From NCBI GenBank assembly GCA_964440095.1, contig CAYTPZ010000003.1:46469-110468 (forward strand): DNA of 64,000 nucleotides, in the 5' to 3' direction. Of the stretch, positions 1 through 7,928 are shown in pieces. Position 1 is the first letter of the stretch, and each line of letters starts with the position of its first letter. Source of the stretch: JACNKJ01 sp964440095. GTDB taxonomy: Bacteria > Krumholzibacteriota > Krumholzibacteriia > JACNKJ01. Both the position numbers and the translations under genes were made by a program. Below the pieces are notes generated by a model. That model saw only the letters and a list, made by a program, of their open reading frames with translations, searched no databases and had not been told where the DNA came from.

Positions 1-998
1 CCTGCCTCCACCAACTGTTCACCCAGCATCTCAACCTGGCCCACGCGGAACTTGAGATAGTCGGGTTCCAGCACTTCACGGAAGCCCCGGGCCATGGCCT
101 CAAGGTCGCGGCCGGCCAGTCCCCCATAGGTGGGAAAACCCTCTACCAGGATGAGTAGGTTGCGAATACTCTCGGCCAGGGCGTCGTCACGAAGGGCCAG
201 GAAGCCCCCCATGTTCACCAGGCCGTCCTTCTTGGCGCTCATGGTGCAACCGTCGCCGTAGGAGAACATTTCCTGAACGATCTCCAGGATGCTCTTGTCC
301 CGATAACCGGCCTCGCGCTGCTGGATGAACCAGGCATTCTCCGCAAAGCGAGCCGCATCGAAGATCATGGGCAGCCCATAGCGGTGACAGATCTCACCCA
401 CCCCACGAATATTGGCCATGGATACCGGCTGCCCACCACCGCTGTTGTTGGTAATGGTCATCATCACCACGGGGATTTTCTCCACACCCACTTCGGCGAT
501 GAGCTTCTCGAGCGCGTCCACGTCCATGTTGCCCTTGAAATCGGCAACCAGGTGAGGATCCTGACCTTCGGTGCAGAGCAGATCCACCGCTTCGGCCCCG
601 TTCATTTCAACGTTGGCGCGGGTGGTGTCGAAGTGGCTGTTGTTGGGGATGACCAGGCCGGCTTCGGCGATGGTCTGGAAAAGCAGGTTTTCGGCCACTC
701 GCCCCTGGTGGCAGGGAATGACGTTCTTGAATCCGAAGATGTCGTGGACGGTTTCCTCGAAATGGAAGTAGTTGCGGCCGCCCGCGTAGGATTCGTCGCC
801 CATCATGATACCGGCCCACTGGTTGTCGCTCATGGCGCTTGTACCGGAGTCGGTGAGCAGGTCTATGTAGATTTCCTCAGCATGCAGCTTGAAGAGATTG
901 TAGCCGGAGCGCTCAATAGCCTTCTGCCTTGCCTCGCGCCCGATGACCTTGATGGGCTCCACCACTTTAATTTTGAAGGGCTCGACGTACTTTTCCAT
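1..998 (-). CDS. tnaA: Tryptophanase / tyrosine phenol-lyase family protein (3' end outside window)
   Basis: PLP-dependent beta-eliminating lyase that would split an aromatic amino acid into indole or phenol, pyruvate and ammonia. The first 332 residues are visible: DLLTDSGTSAMSDNQWAG near 47-63, PCHQGR near 95, FDAARFAENA near 213-222, and the PLP-lysine segment SAKKDGL near 254-260. The SGTSAMSDNQWAG block resembles tyrosine phenol-lyase, while DAARFAENA and NSGGGQPVSMAN resemble tryptophanase, so substrate is open. The ATG at 998 follows a good GAGGTGAG ribosome site. The C-terminal part, about 130 residues, lies beyond position 1. No transporter or trpB-like neighbour is visible. Confidence 0.88.
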   Translation of the reverse strand, partial: MEKYVEPFKIKVVEPIKVIGREARQKAIERSGYNLFKLHAEEIYIDLLTDSGTSAMSDNQWAGIMMGDESYAGGRNYFHFEETVHDIFGFKNVIPCHQGRVAENLLFQTIAEAGLVIPNNSHFDTTRANVEMNGAEAVDLLCTEGQDPHLVADFKGNMDVDALEKLIAEVGVEKIPVVMMTITNNSGGGQPVSMANIRGVGEICHRYGLPMIFDAARFAENAWFIQQREAGYRDKSILEIVQEMFSYGDGCTMSAKKDGLVNMGGFLALRDDALAESIRNLLILVEGFPTYGGLAGRDLEAMARGFREVLEPDYLKFRVGQVEMLGEQLVEA

Positions 999-1149
999 CC
1001 CTCACCTCGTTTGATCGCCGCAGCATTGCGACGATGATCCCGGGGAAACACGCACGGGCCTCAGGATATTGCCTCCGCGGTCATTCATCAACACCGCGGC
1101 CATGCTTTTCACGAGATACTGGCAGAAAGAAAGGATTCGACCTCACAAA

Positions 1150-1213
1150 GGACGGCGCCCGGATTTCCGGACGCCGATTCTGCATGCCGAAATGCGGCCC
1201 TGGGCCGCGTTTC
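1150..1213 (-). terminator. Hairpins downstream of the 1214-2809 gene
   Basis: Two GC-rich inverted repeats follow the stop codon at 1214 on the minus strand: a GCGGCC/GGCCGC stem near 1193-1210, then GGCGTCCGG/CCGGGCGCC with an AAAT loop at 1154-1175, followed by a short TCCTTT. The weak T-run makes this a likely but not strong intrinsic terminator. Confidence 0.5.
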
Positions 1214-2809
1214 TCAGCGGATAATCACGAGACGGCCGTAGCTGTCATCCCCGGACTTGTTGTCGACGGTACGATAGATGTAGACCCCCGAGGCCACCTC
1301 TTCGCCCTTCTGATTCCGCGTGTCCCAGACGATGTTCCGTGTATCGGGATCCTTATTCTCGGCGGTAAAGATGAGATCGCCCGCGAGATTGTAGATCCTC
1401 AAAATGGAATCGTCGGTCAAACCGACAAAGCGCACCACATCACCGGGATAGTTGTGATAGTTGGGATCTTCCTGCGCGCTGCGTCCCGTTCTCAAAGGAT
1501 TGGGCACCGCATAAACTGCGGGTGTGCGATCCAGATTCTCGGTGGCGGGGAAATCGAAACTGTAGCGCAAGGCGACGGTATCGAGCATGTCCGGGGGCGT
1601 GCTGTCCAGGATGTAGTGAGCGTGGCCACCATTGTTGGGCCTGTAACCACGATCATAGGTTGTGATGGCGTAGTCGTAGAAGAAACCGTTGTGCACATCG
1701 TAATCAAGGAAGACGCGCTTGTCGGTGTTGGCGAAGATGGGTGTGAGGGTTTCCCACTCGTAGATGATGTCCAGGGTGACGGGATCCTTCTCGTACTCGA
1801 TCCACCACCAGTAGAACTTGTCCAATTCTTCGTTCTTGGACAATTCCCAGATATTCTGCCAGCTATCCTCGCCGTTGACGCGGCGCCAGATGTGGTAGCC
1901 CTCGAAATCTTCCACCACGAAATTGGAGAGGTAACCCACGGGAACGAGGCCATGGCCGAAGGAGGCGTAGAGGCCCAAATCCAACTCGAAGACACAGCTG
2001 ATGTTGCTGTCGACCATAACGACTTCGCCCGTTTCCAGACGGGTATAGCGGCACCAGAGTTCAATCACACCGGAGCGCAATGCATCGCCCGGGGCGAAAC
2101 TGAATTCTGCATCGCCGGCCCAAGCCTCGGACCATGCAATTTCCGTATTGAGGGTAATGCTGTCTCCGGCGGCCAAGTTCAGGATGACACCCTGGCTGTC
2201 CCAGTCCAGGCTCCAGTCGTTGATGTCCCAGGCCATCTGCTCGGGATCGGTGGGACTGGGGACAGAACTGCCAATGAATCCGTGGCCCACGCGATACTCG
2301 AAACGTATCACCTGATCGCGACGCCCTTCATAGTGACCGTAGATCACGGGCATGGAACTGACCAACACCGAGTCGCCAGGCACGGCGGGATCGTCCATCC
2401 AACGGGCACCTGTTTGAACCTTGGGCGCGCGCACTATGGTTCCCGAACCTGGATTGTCCCAGCGGAAGGTGATCATCTTGTGTTGGCGCCAGCCGAAGGG
2501 CAGATAGTGGTGAGGTGGCTGCTGTTCGGTGATGTCGAAATCGGCCACCAGTCCGAAGAAGGCGAACTCCGATTCCAACTGATAGAACTGCGAGCCGATG
2601 GAATCGAGATAGGTGCCTTCAGGGGGATAGAAGGACACCGCGTTCCAATCGACGTCGGGGAGATAAAGCGAATCTCCGTAGACGGCGAGAGGAGGAAATT
2701 CGGCGGGGTCGCAGATTTCGGCGAAGGAAGCCGTGCCCAAAGGGCCCAGCAGACCAAGCAACGCGGCCAGCAACAATGCAGCGTTTTTCCCGACAGTCTT
2801 GAAGATCAT
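1214..2809 (-). CDS. Secreted protein with C-terminal FlgD-Ig/type IX-like sorting domain
   Basis: Unrecognised exported protein of 531 residues. A signal peptide (about residues 1-30, hydrophobic LLLAALLGLLG core) is followed by a long beta-rich region with no recognised enzyme motif. The last 85 residues form a FlgD-Ig-like fold typical of FCB-group type IX cargo: AVPNPLRTG, then LRIYNLAGDLI, WDTRNQKGEEVASGVYIYR and a basic end GRLVIIR. ATG 2809 is preferred over upstream in-frame TTG codons because GGAAAGGG lies 10 bases upstream. It is the last gene of a three-gene cassette after two related lipoproteins (95-base gap), so the three probably act together at the outer surface. Confidence 0.8.
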   Translation of the reverse strand: MIFKTVGKNAALLLAALLGLLGPLGTASFAEICDPAEFPPLAVYGDSLYLPDVDWNAVSFYPPEGTYLDSIGSQFYQLESEFAFFGLVADFDITEQQPPHHYLPFGWRQHKMITFRWDNPGSGTIVRAPKVQTGARWMDDPAVPGDSVLVSSMPVIYGHYEGRRDQVIRFEYRVGHGFIGSSVPSPTDPEQMAWDINDWSLDWDSQGVILNLAAGDSITLNTEIAWSEAWAGDAEFSFAPGDALRSGVIELWCRYTRLETGEVVMVDSNISCVFELDLGLYASFGHGLVPVGYLSNFVVEDFEGYHIWRRVNGEDSWQNIWELSKNEELDKFYWWWIEYEKDPVTLDIIYEWETLTPIFANTDKRVFLDYDVHNGFFYDYAITTYDRGYRPNNGGHAHYILDSTPPDMLDTVALRYSFDFPATENLDRTPAVYAVPNPLRTGRSAQEDPNYHNYPGDVVRFVGLTDDSILRIYNLAGDLIFTAENKDPDTRNIVWDTRNQKGEEVASGVYIYRTVDNKSGDDSYGRLVIIR

Positions 2810-2912
2810 CCTCAACAATCCCTTTCCCAGGATTAAAGCGACGGAGGGAGCACGGGTGGTTTCGGTCCCACTCCCGAATGGCCAGCGGCGCCCCTCCGTC
2901 CCGATATCGGCG

Positions 2913-5414
2913 CTAGTTCAGTTCCTTGGGCACTTCCAACATGTCCACAAGGATATGATCAATCAGCAACTTGGCGTCACCCCTGTCCAGATACCAGGGA
3001 TGGAAGCCCAAGACCACGTTTTTGTGATCGGTGCCCGCGGGCATTCCCAACACCGCAATGTGGATGCCATGCTCCGGGCCGGCCGCGCCGCCCCAGAGTG
3101 AATCGGCGCCGTAGATATCATCGTCGACGTCGTACTTCACCGACCAGAAGGCTTCCCGATACTGCTCTCCGCTAGGGGTGTATATATCGTTGTACCAGGT
3201 GGGCTCAGTTCCGAAACGAGTCTGATTATCGGCGACCACGTAGTTGAGCAGAGGTACAAACTCGTTGGTACGGAAGGCTGTTGGCGGATCCAAAAAGCGT
3301 CCGAACCAATCCCAGTTGTAGATTTCCGCATCGGGTATGCCGAAGAATCCGCCGCCGCCGAAAGGCTCCAGGATATCAGCACCGTACTCGAACCATTCCT
3401 GGACGGCCTCGCTCATCCTGAGAGTTTCGGGCAGGGCATAAGTATTGGGGATGTCAATACCTTCCTGCAATTCGAGATAGGTGGTTTCGGCTCCCACCAT
3501 ACCCCAACGCGTGTGATTCGTTTTGAAGGGAGCGGCCACCGCATCAAGCGGTTCGCGGGGATTACCCTCGACGGCATTCAAGAGAATGTCGATTCCAAAT
3601 TGCTTGTAGGGCAGGTAGCGACGTACACCCACAGTACCATCACCGACCAGATATCCAAGATGGCGCATGTAGGAAATAGGCGTGCGGGAGCGGTTGATGT
3701 CGTTGGGCATGTCCCCGGCGCTGGGCATGGTCGTGTAGATGGGTGTGGAGCCCAAGATCAACATCTGCCCGCCTCTGTCCATGAAGGCGGAAACAAAATC
3801 GAAGGGAACTTCATTGGAGAACCAGGGATCCACGAAGCGGGAGATGCGGTAGAGACCTGCATCGCGCGGAGTGCGTGCCGTTTCCCAGAGGATGTGCTGG
3901 TAGCTCGCTACCAGTTCAAAGGGAGGGCTACTGATGAGAGAGCTTACACGGAAGAAGTCGGCATCGGGGTGCCAGGTTTCGTAATCGCCAAGCATCTCTT
4001 CCCAGAAAGCCTTCATATCTTCGTCGCTGCGAGCAATGTTACTGCTCCAGAATGCCGTTTCCTGACCCAGTGGATAGCCCTCGTCGAACTGATCGTTGTC
4101 GAAGTCGTCGATGAGCAGCAGGGTCTTCTCCATGGTGAAGGGAACCACCAGGAAGCGGAAAAGCATGGTCGTGATGTTGCCGGAATAGTCCTGACACTGA
4201 ATGTGCACCGAGTGGGTACCCGAAACGTAGGTACCTGTGGTGCTGACCGTGTTCAGCGACCAGTTGCTCCACTCCTCTTCGTTCTCCGTGTCTTCGATGT
4301 CCCAGCCGAAACGGTAGCCGGTGATCTTGCTCCCGTAGTGTCCGGCGTCTCCATCCCAGCTCAGACGCAGCGGCTGACCCTCACCGATGGGGAAGTCATA
4401 GGCGTTGAAACCCGATGACACCTTGAGGCCCAGAGTGGGCTCTTCCACATAGAGGCGCGGGTAGAGGCTGTCGGTGATGCGCAGACGCTTGAGGTTTTTT
4501 CCATCCTGGAAGTGACTCGTGAGAGCCCCCGCCTCATCCTTGGCCTGAACCATGAACAGATAGAGGCCGGGATCCTGGGGACCCACGGGAGTCAGATTCT
4601 GGACCAGGGCGCTCTTTCCACTGATTTGAAGGATGGAGTCGATGGGTTCGTCCCAACCGCGCCAACGCGACCAGGCGCTGTCGGGAATATCCAGAATGCT
4701 GCCCACACTGACATCGTGCTCGATGCCGAATTCACCCGAAGTGAAAATGGTCATGCGGGTGGAATCGGGTTCGATGACCTGGCTACCGCCGCCCACCGAA
4801 TCATTGCCGAGCCAGGTGAAGAAAATGTCCGGCGGCAGGTTTTCCCATCCACCTGGAGTACCCGTATCGGAGGGATGATCGATTCGCACAGACGGCGCGA
4901 TAGTCGTGGCCGTGAAAGAGCGGTGGGCCGGAACGGGATCGGCCAAACCGAACTCATCCACTGCGCGCAGGAAGAAAGTGTGCTGTCCAAAGAACAGGAA
5001 ACGCCCATCTTCATCACCATAGAAGTACTCCCATTCCGCGGGATTGGCAGAATCGGGGAACTGGGAAGCTTCCACCACAAATGTACTGTCGGTGGAATAG
5101 ATGGAATCAACCCACTCATAACCTAAGGATTCGAGGGTCTCACTGATATTCTCGTCGATGACGAGGGAACCCGTCTCCCAGTCGTTGGTGATGAGGTACT
5201 GGTAACTGGCCACCTCACCATCGGGGTCATAGCCATTCCAATAGAAGTGCACCCTGTAACTGGTATTGGTAATTCCCTCGGGGGGGCCACTGGAAAGCCA
5301 GGTATTGGGAGCCAAGTTGATATGACGCTCCCCACCATAACCGCCGTCACCACAGCCGAAGACAGCCAGCAGCGGCAGCACAAGTAGTGCGATGTTTATC
5401 AATGTTCGTTTCAT
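2913..5414 (-). CDS. Outer-membrane/periplasmic lipoprotein, Ig/Fn3-like, paralogue of the next gene
   Basis: 833-residue lipoprotein of unknown function. The N terminus has a signal sequence ending in lipobox LAVFGCGD (Cys near 21). Residues about 35-85 carry a domain, SYRVHFYWNGYDPDGEVASY, that is closely similar to one in the 5465-7591 protein, so the two are paralogues. The middle and C-terminal parts look Rossmann/GATase-like (KTLLLIDDF near 430, then a FMDRGGQMLILGS strand-loop), as seen in uncultured FCB surface proteins; this is a loose resemblance. The gene lies between its paralogue (50-base gap) and a type IX-like cargo gene, all one strand. Confidence 0.8.
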   Translation of the reverse strand: MKRTLINIALLVLPLLAVFGCGDGGYGGERHINLAPNTWLSSGPPEGITNTSYRVHFYWNGYDPDGEVASYQYLITNDWETGSLVIDENISETLESLGYEWVDSIYSTDSTFVVEASQFPDSANPAEWEYFYGDEDGRFLFFGQHTFFLRAVDEFGLADPVPAHRSFTATTIAPSVRIDHPSDTGTPGGWENLPPDIFFTWLGNDSVGGGSQVIEPDSTRMTIFTSGEFGIEHDVSVGSILDIPDSAWSRWRGWDEPIDSILQISGKSALVQNLTPVGPQDPGLYLFMVQAKDEAGALTSHFQDGKNLKRLRITDSLYPRLYVEEPTLGLKVSSGFNAYDFPIGEGQPLRLSWDGDAGHYGSKITGYRFGWDIEDTENEEEWSNWSLNTVSTTGTYVSGTHSVHIQCQDYSGNITTMLFRFLVVPFTMEKTLLLIDDFDNDQFDEGYPLGQETAFWSSNIARSDEDMKAFWEEMLGDYETWHPDADFFRVSSLISSPPFELVASYQHILWETARTPRDAGLYRISRFVDPWFSNEVPFDFVSAFMDRGGQMLILGSTPIYTTMPSAGDMPNDINRSRTPISYMRHLGYLVGDGTVGVRRYLPYKQFGIDILLNAVEGNPREPLDAVAAPFKTNHTRWGMVGAETTYLELQEGIDIPNTYALPETLRMSEAVQEWFEYGADILEPFGGGGFFGIPDAEIYNWDWFGRFLDPPTAFRTNEFVPLLNYVVADNQTRFGTEPTWYNDIYTPSGEQYREAFWSVKYDVDDDIYGADSLWGGAAGPEHGIHIAVLGMPAGTDHKNVVLGFHPWYLDRGDAKLLIDHILVDMLEVPKELN

Positions 5415-5464
5415 GACTAACCCGTCTTTCCTGGGGCGTAAGGTCTCAGCGTGGGGCCATCGGA

Positions 5465-7591
5465 TTACGGTTCAATGTTCTTGTACTGTATGTCGATGTT
5501 CACAGCTGCCCTTCCACTCGCTCGCCCCTTGGAACCCATGGGCTGGGCGCCTTGCTGCCCGGTCTCAATGAGTTCGATAAGGTTCTCAAATGGGTAGGTG
5601 TTCCGGAAGATCGCGGAAATTTCCTTTTCGCCAAGCCAGATGGGAGTCTCTTCCGACTGGATGTTTCCATCCTGGGCCACCGTGAAAATAGTATCCATCA
5701 CGGCGAAGTTGATGTCGAAATAGTTGTCGTATGGATCGTCATCAGCGGCCATGTACTGCCAGGACTTGATGTAGCCACCCTCATCGATATCGAAGAAATC
5801 GTCCTCGGTAAACTGGACGCCGTTGTTTTCGAAATCGGTGTCGAAGAGATCCCAGTAGATTCCCGCCAGCTTGGCCGACTCACCATTGAGAATGTTGTCG
5901 TGGCCATAGACTCGGAAGGTGACCTGGTAGCGACCGAGAAGTGGCTCGGGCAAGGTGCCGTCGAGAGAAATTGGCTGGAAGGTGGCGGTGTTGCTTGCTT
6001 CGTCCCAAGTTAGCAACTGAGAAGCATCAGGAGCTGTCGGGTAGAACTTTCCACCAATGTTGATATGGGCGGTCTCACCCTCAGGCAGATCGCTGAGGTT
6101 CACACGCACAGTGCTACTGTCAGGAGTGCCATCACTGCGGAGGCCCTTAGAAAACAGCACGATGCTATCCACCGCAGGCGCATAACCACCCTGAAATTCC
6201 AGTGTCATGGGCGTTCCATCCACGCGACCGAAGTGGTCCATGGAGAAGCCCTTCACCACGTAGTCCATGGGGCCTAGGTTCATCTCGAACTGCCAGCCCG
6301 ATTCGCCGAAATACCCAAGGCCCAGGTTTTCCTGCTGTCCTTCTCTTCCACCGGGAGGATATCGACCGGTGGACGATCCCTGGTTGTAGGAATCGGGATG
6401 ATCCACTTCGATGAGATTCAGGTTTTTGATAACCCAGTTGTAGGCAAGCTGGAAGGCTGAGTTGATATCGCCGCCGCTGGCCACCAAAGGATCATCGTAG
6501 TCCCAGCCCTGAAGATGAACCTGTAGGCGAACATCCTGTCCCCAGGGAACAGGTTCGGAGAGTCTATAATGGAAGCCGGGGACGCCGGTGTCCACGCGCT
6601 CAACTTCCGGATACAAGGTGTCCGGCAAACCCGCGTAGGTCGTATAGGTGAGTACGACGGGCAAATCTTCCCGCAAACGAGTATCGGGATCGCGGTTGAG
6701 AATGGGAACGATGACACCCTTAAGGTTGGCCATGTTCGTGCTGACCGCAGACTCCACACCGGCCTGATCGATGCACTTGGCCTTCACACGGAAGATACCG
6801 TCGTCATAGAAGCTGATCATGTCGGCATTGTCGCCCAGGATATCGTTGGGAAAATCCAGACGCACAGTATCCAATTCCGCCAGCTCGGGATCCTGATAAG
6901 TCCAGCCGGTCTGGCCATTCACCAGGGGGAACCAGACTGTGCCACCACCGGAGTTCCACTGATAACCTTTGACGAAGCCATTTTCGGTCTCGCCGGTGAA
7001 TGCGCAGGCAAAGGCCTGACCGGCATCCAAGGTTTCAGGCGCTGACCCCACCCACTCGACCTCTGGATCGAGCCCGCCACCGGGCTCTTCGGACCACTGG
7101 ATGGACGGCCGCCGTTCAACGCTAGTGTTGAAGTAGAGCCGGGCTGGTACGGGATCGCGACGACCCTGATCATCAACGGCCGTAACACTGAAGGTGAGGT
7201 CGCGGCTCATGCCGCCGTTCTCATTCGCCTGCAACACGAATATGGAATCCGTCCGCGTCGTCAGATGCGTCGCGTCGAAATCGCCCTCGCGCAGGATCCT
7301 GTCGTCGGCATTGGATTCGGGATTCCACGCCTCGTACCAAGCGTCTGAGGAATCGCTCCAAGCCCACAGGAAGTAAGCGATCTCACCGTCGATATCTTCG
7401 CCATGCCAATGTACATGCACATTGTAGCTATCGAAGATGGACTCCACGGGAGCGGAGGTAATGTAGGTCTCTGGTGGGTTATTCCGGTCAAAGAGCTCAG
7501 GCAATTCCTTACGACAACCCATACCCGCGATTAGGGCAAGGATGACAAGAAAGAGCAGTGAGCTTCCCCACCGGGAGCGGCGCCCAAACAT
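5465..7591 (-). CDS. Lipoprotein with Ig/Fn3-like domains, first gene of cassette
   Basis: 708-residue lipoprotein of unknown function. Signal sequence with lipobox LIAGMGCRK (Cys near 26), then NNPPETYITSAP and YNVHVHWHGEDIDGEIAYF, the same domain as in the neighbouring 2913-5414 lipoprotein. The rest is acidic, aromatic and beta-rich with no enzyme motif. ATG 7591 has an AAGGAGGA site 9 bases upstream, and a sigma-70-like promoter sits at 7669-7698, so this gene probably starts the transcript for the three-gene cassette. Confidence 0.8.
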   Translation of the reverse strand: MFGRRSRWGSSLLFLVILALIAGMGCRKELPELFDRNNPPETYITSAPVESIFDSYNVHVHWHGEDIDGEIAYFLWAWSDSSDAWYEAWNPESNADDRILREGDFDATHLTTRTDSIFVLQANENGGMSRDLTFSVTAVDDQGRRDPVPARLYFNTSVERRPSIQWSEEPGGGLDPEVEWVGSAPETLDAGQAFACAFTGETENGFVKGYQWNSGGGTVWFPLVNGQTGWTYQDPELAELDTVRLDFPNDILGDNADMISFYDDGIFRVKAKCIDQAGVESAVSTNMANLKGVIVPILNRDPDTRLREDLPVVLTYTTYAGLPDTLYPEVERVDTGVPGFHYRLSEPVPWGQDVRLQVHLQGWDYDDPLVASGGDINSAFQLAYNWVIKNLNLIEVDHPDSYNQGSSTGRYPPGGREGQQENLGLGYFGESGWQFEMNLGPMDYVVKGFSMDHFGRVDGTPMTLEFQGGYAPAVDSIVLFSKGLRSDGTPDSSTVRVNLSDLPEGETAHINIGGKFYPTAPDASQLLTWDEASNTATFQPISLDGTLPEPLLGRYQVTFRVYGHDNILNGESAKLAGIYWDLFDTDFENNGVQFTEDDFFDIDEGGYIKSWQYMAADDDPYDNYFDINFAVMDTIFTVAQDGNIQSEETPIWLGEKEISAIFRNTYPFENLIELIETGQQGAQPMGSKGRASGRAAVNIDIQYKNIEP

Positions 7592-7668
7592 ACGGATGCT
7601 TCCTCCTTCAGCAATCGAAGGGAAACAAGTGGAGCGTGACAGGCGGACAAAACGAGCGAAGCGGCTGT

Positions 7669-7698
7669 AATATAGGCAATTGCCCGCGCTTAAGTCAA
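7669..7698 (-). promoter_or_regulatory. Sigma-70-like promoter for the 5465 cassette
   Basis: On the minus strand: -35 TTGACT, 18-base spacer, -10 TATATT, giving a leader of about 75 bases to ATG 7591. The match to the consensus is close on both boxes. Confidence 0.65.
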
Positions 7699-7704
7699 CC
7701 CAAT

Positions 7705-7765
7705 CCGCTATCCGCTTACCGCTTACCGCTGGCCGCTATCCGCTGGCCGCTATCCGCTGGCCGCC
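7705..7765 (-). repeat. Heptanucleotide repeat tract A (TCAGCGG family, 8 units)
   Basis: Eight full 7-base units reading on the minus strand as [AT]TAGCGG or CCAGCGG variants, headed by CTTGGCGG. It lies just upstream of the promoter at 7669-7698. It is the same family as the tracts at 7847, 33944, 38247, 40081, 60229 and 60368. Confidence 0.9.
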
Positions 7766-7846
7766 AAGGGGGCTGAAACCTCAGATTAGTCCAATATTCG
7801 GGAGTATTCGGACCTGATTGACTAGCCCGAAAGGGTGATTCTGGCT

Positions 7847-7874
7847 GTCAGCGGATAGCGGTCGGCGGGTAGCT
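7847..7874 (+). repeat. Heptanucleotide repeat tract B (4 units, inverted relative to tract A)
   Basis: Four units, GTCAGCG, GATAGCG, GTCGGCG and GGTAGCT, on the plus strand, headed by CTGGCT. It is opposite in orientation to tract A, 80 bases away, so the pair could fold into a long imperfect hairpin. It abuts the terminator at 7876. Confidence 0.8.
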
Positions 7875-7875
7875 G

Positions 7876-7906
7876 AAAAAACCCTCCCCCCCGAAGGGAG
7901 GAGGGC
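7876..7906 (-). terminator. Strong intrinsic terminator of the 7929 gene
   Basis: On the minus strand a 10-bp stem CCCTCCTCCC/GGGGGGAGGG (one G-T pair) closes a TTCG tetraloop and is followed by TTTTTT. It begins about 23 bases after the stop codon. The rest of the 337-base gap 7592-7928 holds repeat tracts A and B and the promoter at 7669; no gene is apparent in it. Confidence 0.92.
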
Positions 7907-7928
7907 GATGATTCCCAAAAGGAAATCC

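Noticed and set aside
999..1110. Short open frame (33 codons) ahead of the tryptophanase-like gene as a TnaC-like leader peptide
   Set aside because: It has no Trp codon, no ribosome site and no TnaC-like sequence; only its position is suggestive.
1034..2836. Long plus-strand open frame of about 600 codons antisense to the 1214-2809 gene
   Set aside because: Its translation has no family motif and mirrors the codon bias of the minus-strand gene, which has a signal peptide and sorting domain.
7705..7765. CRISPR-like array
   Set aside because: Units are 7 bases without spacers, and no cas genes are present.
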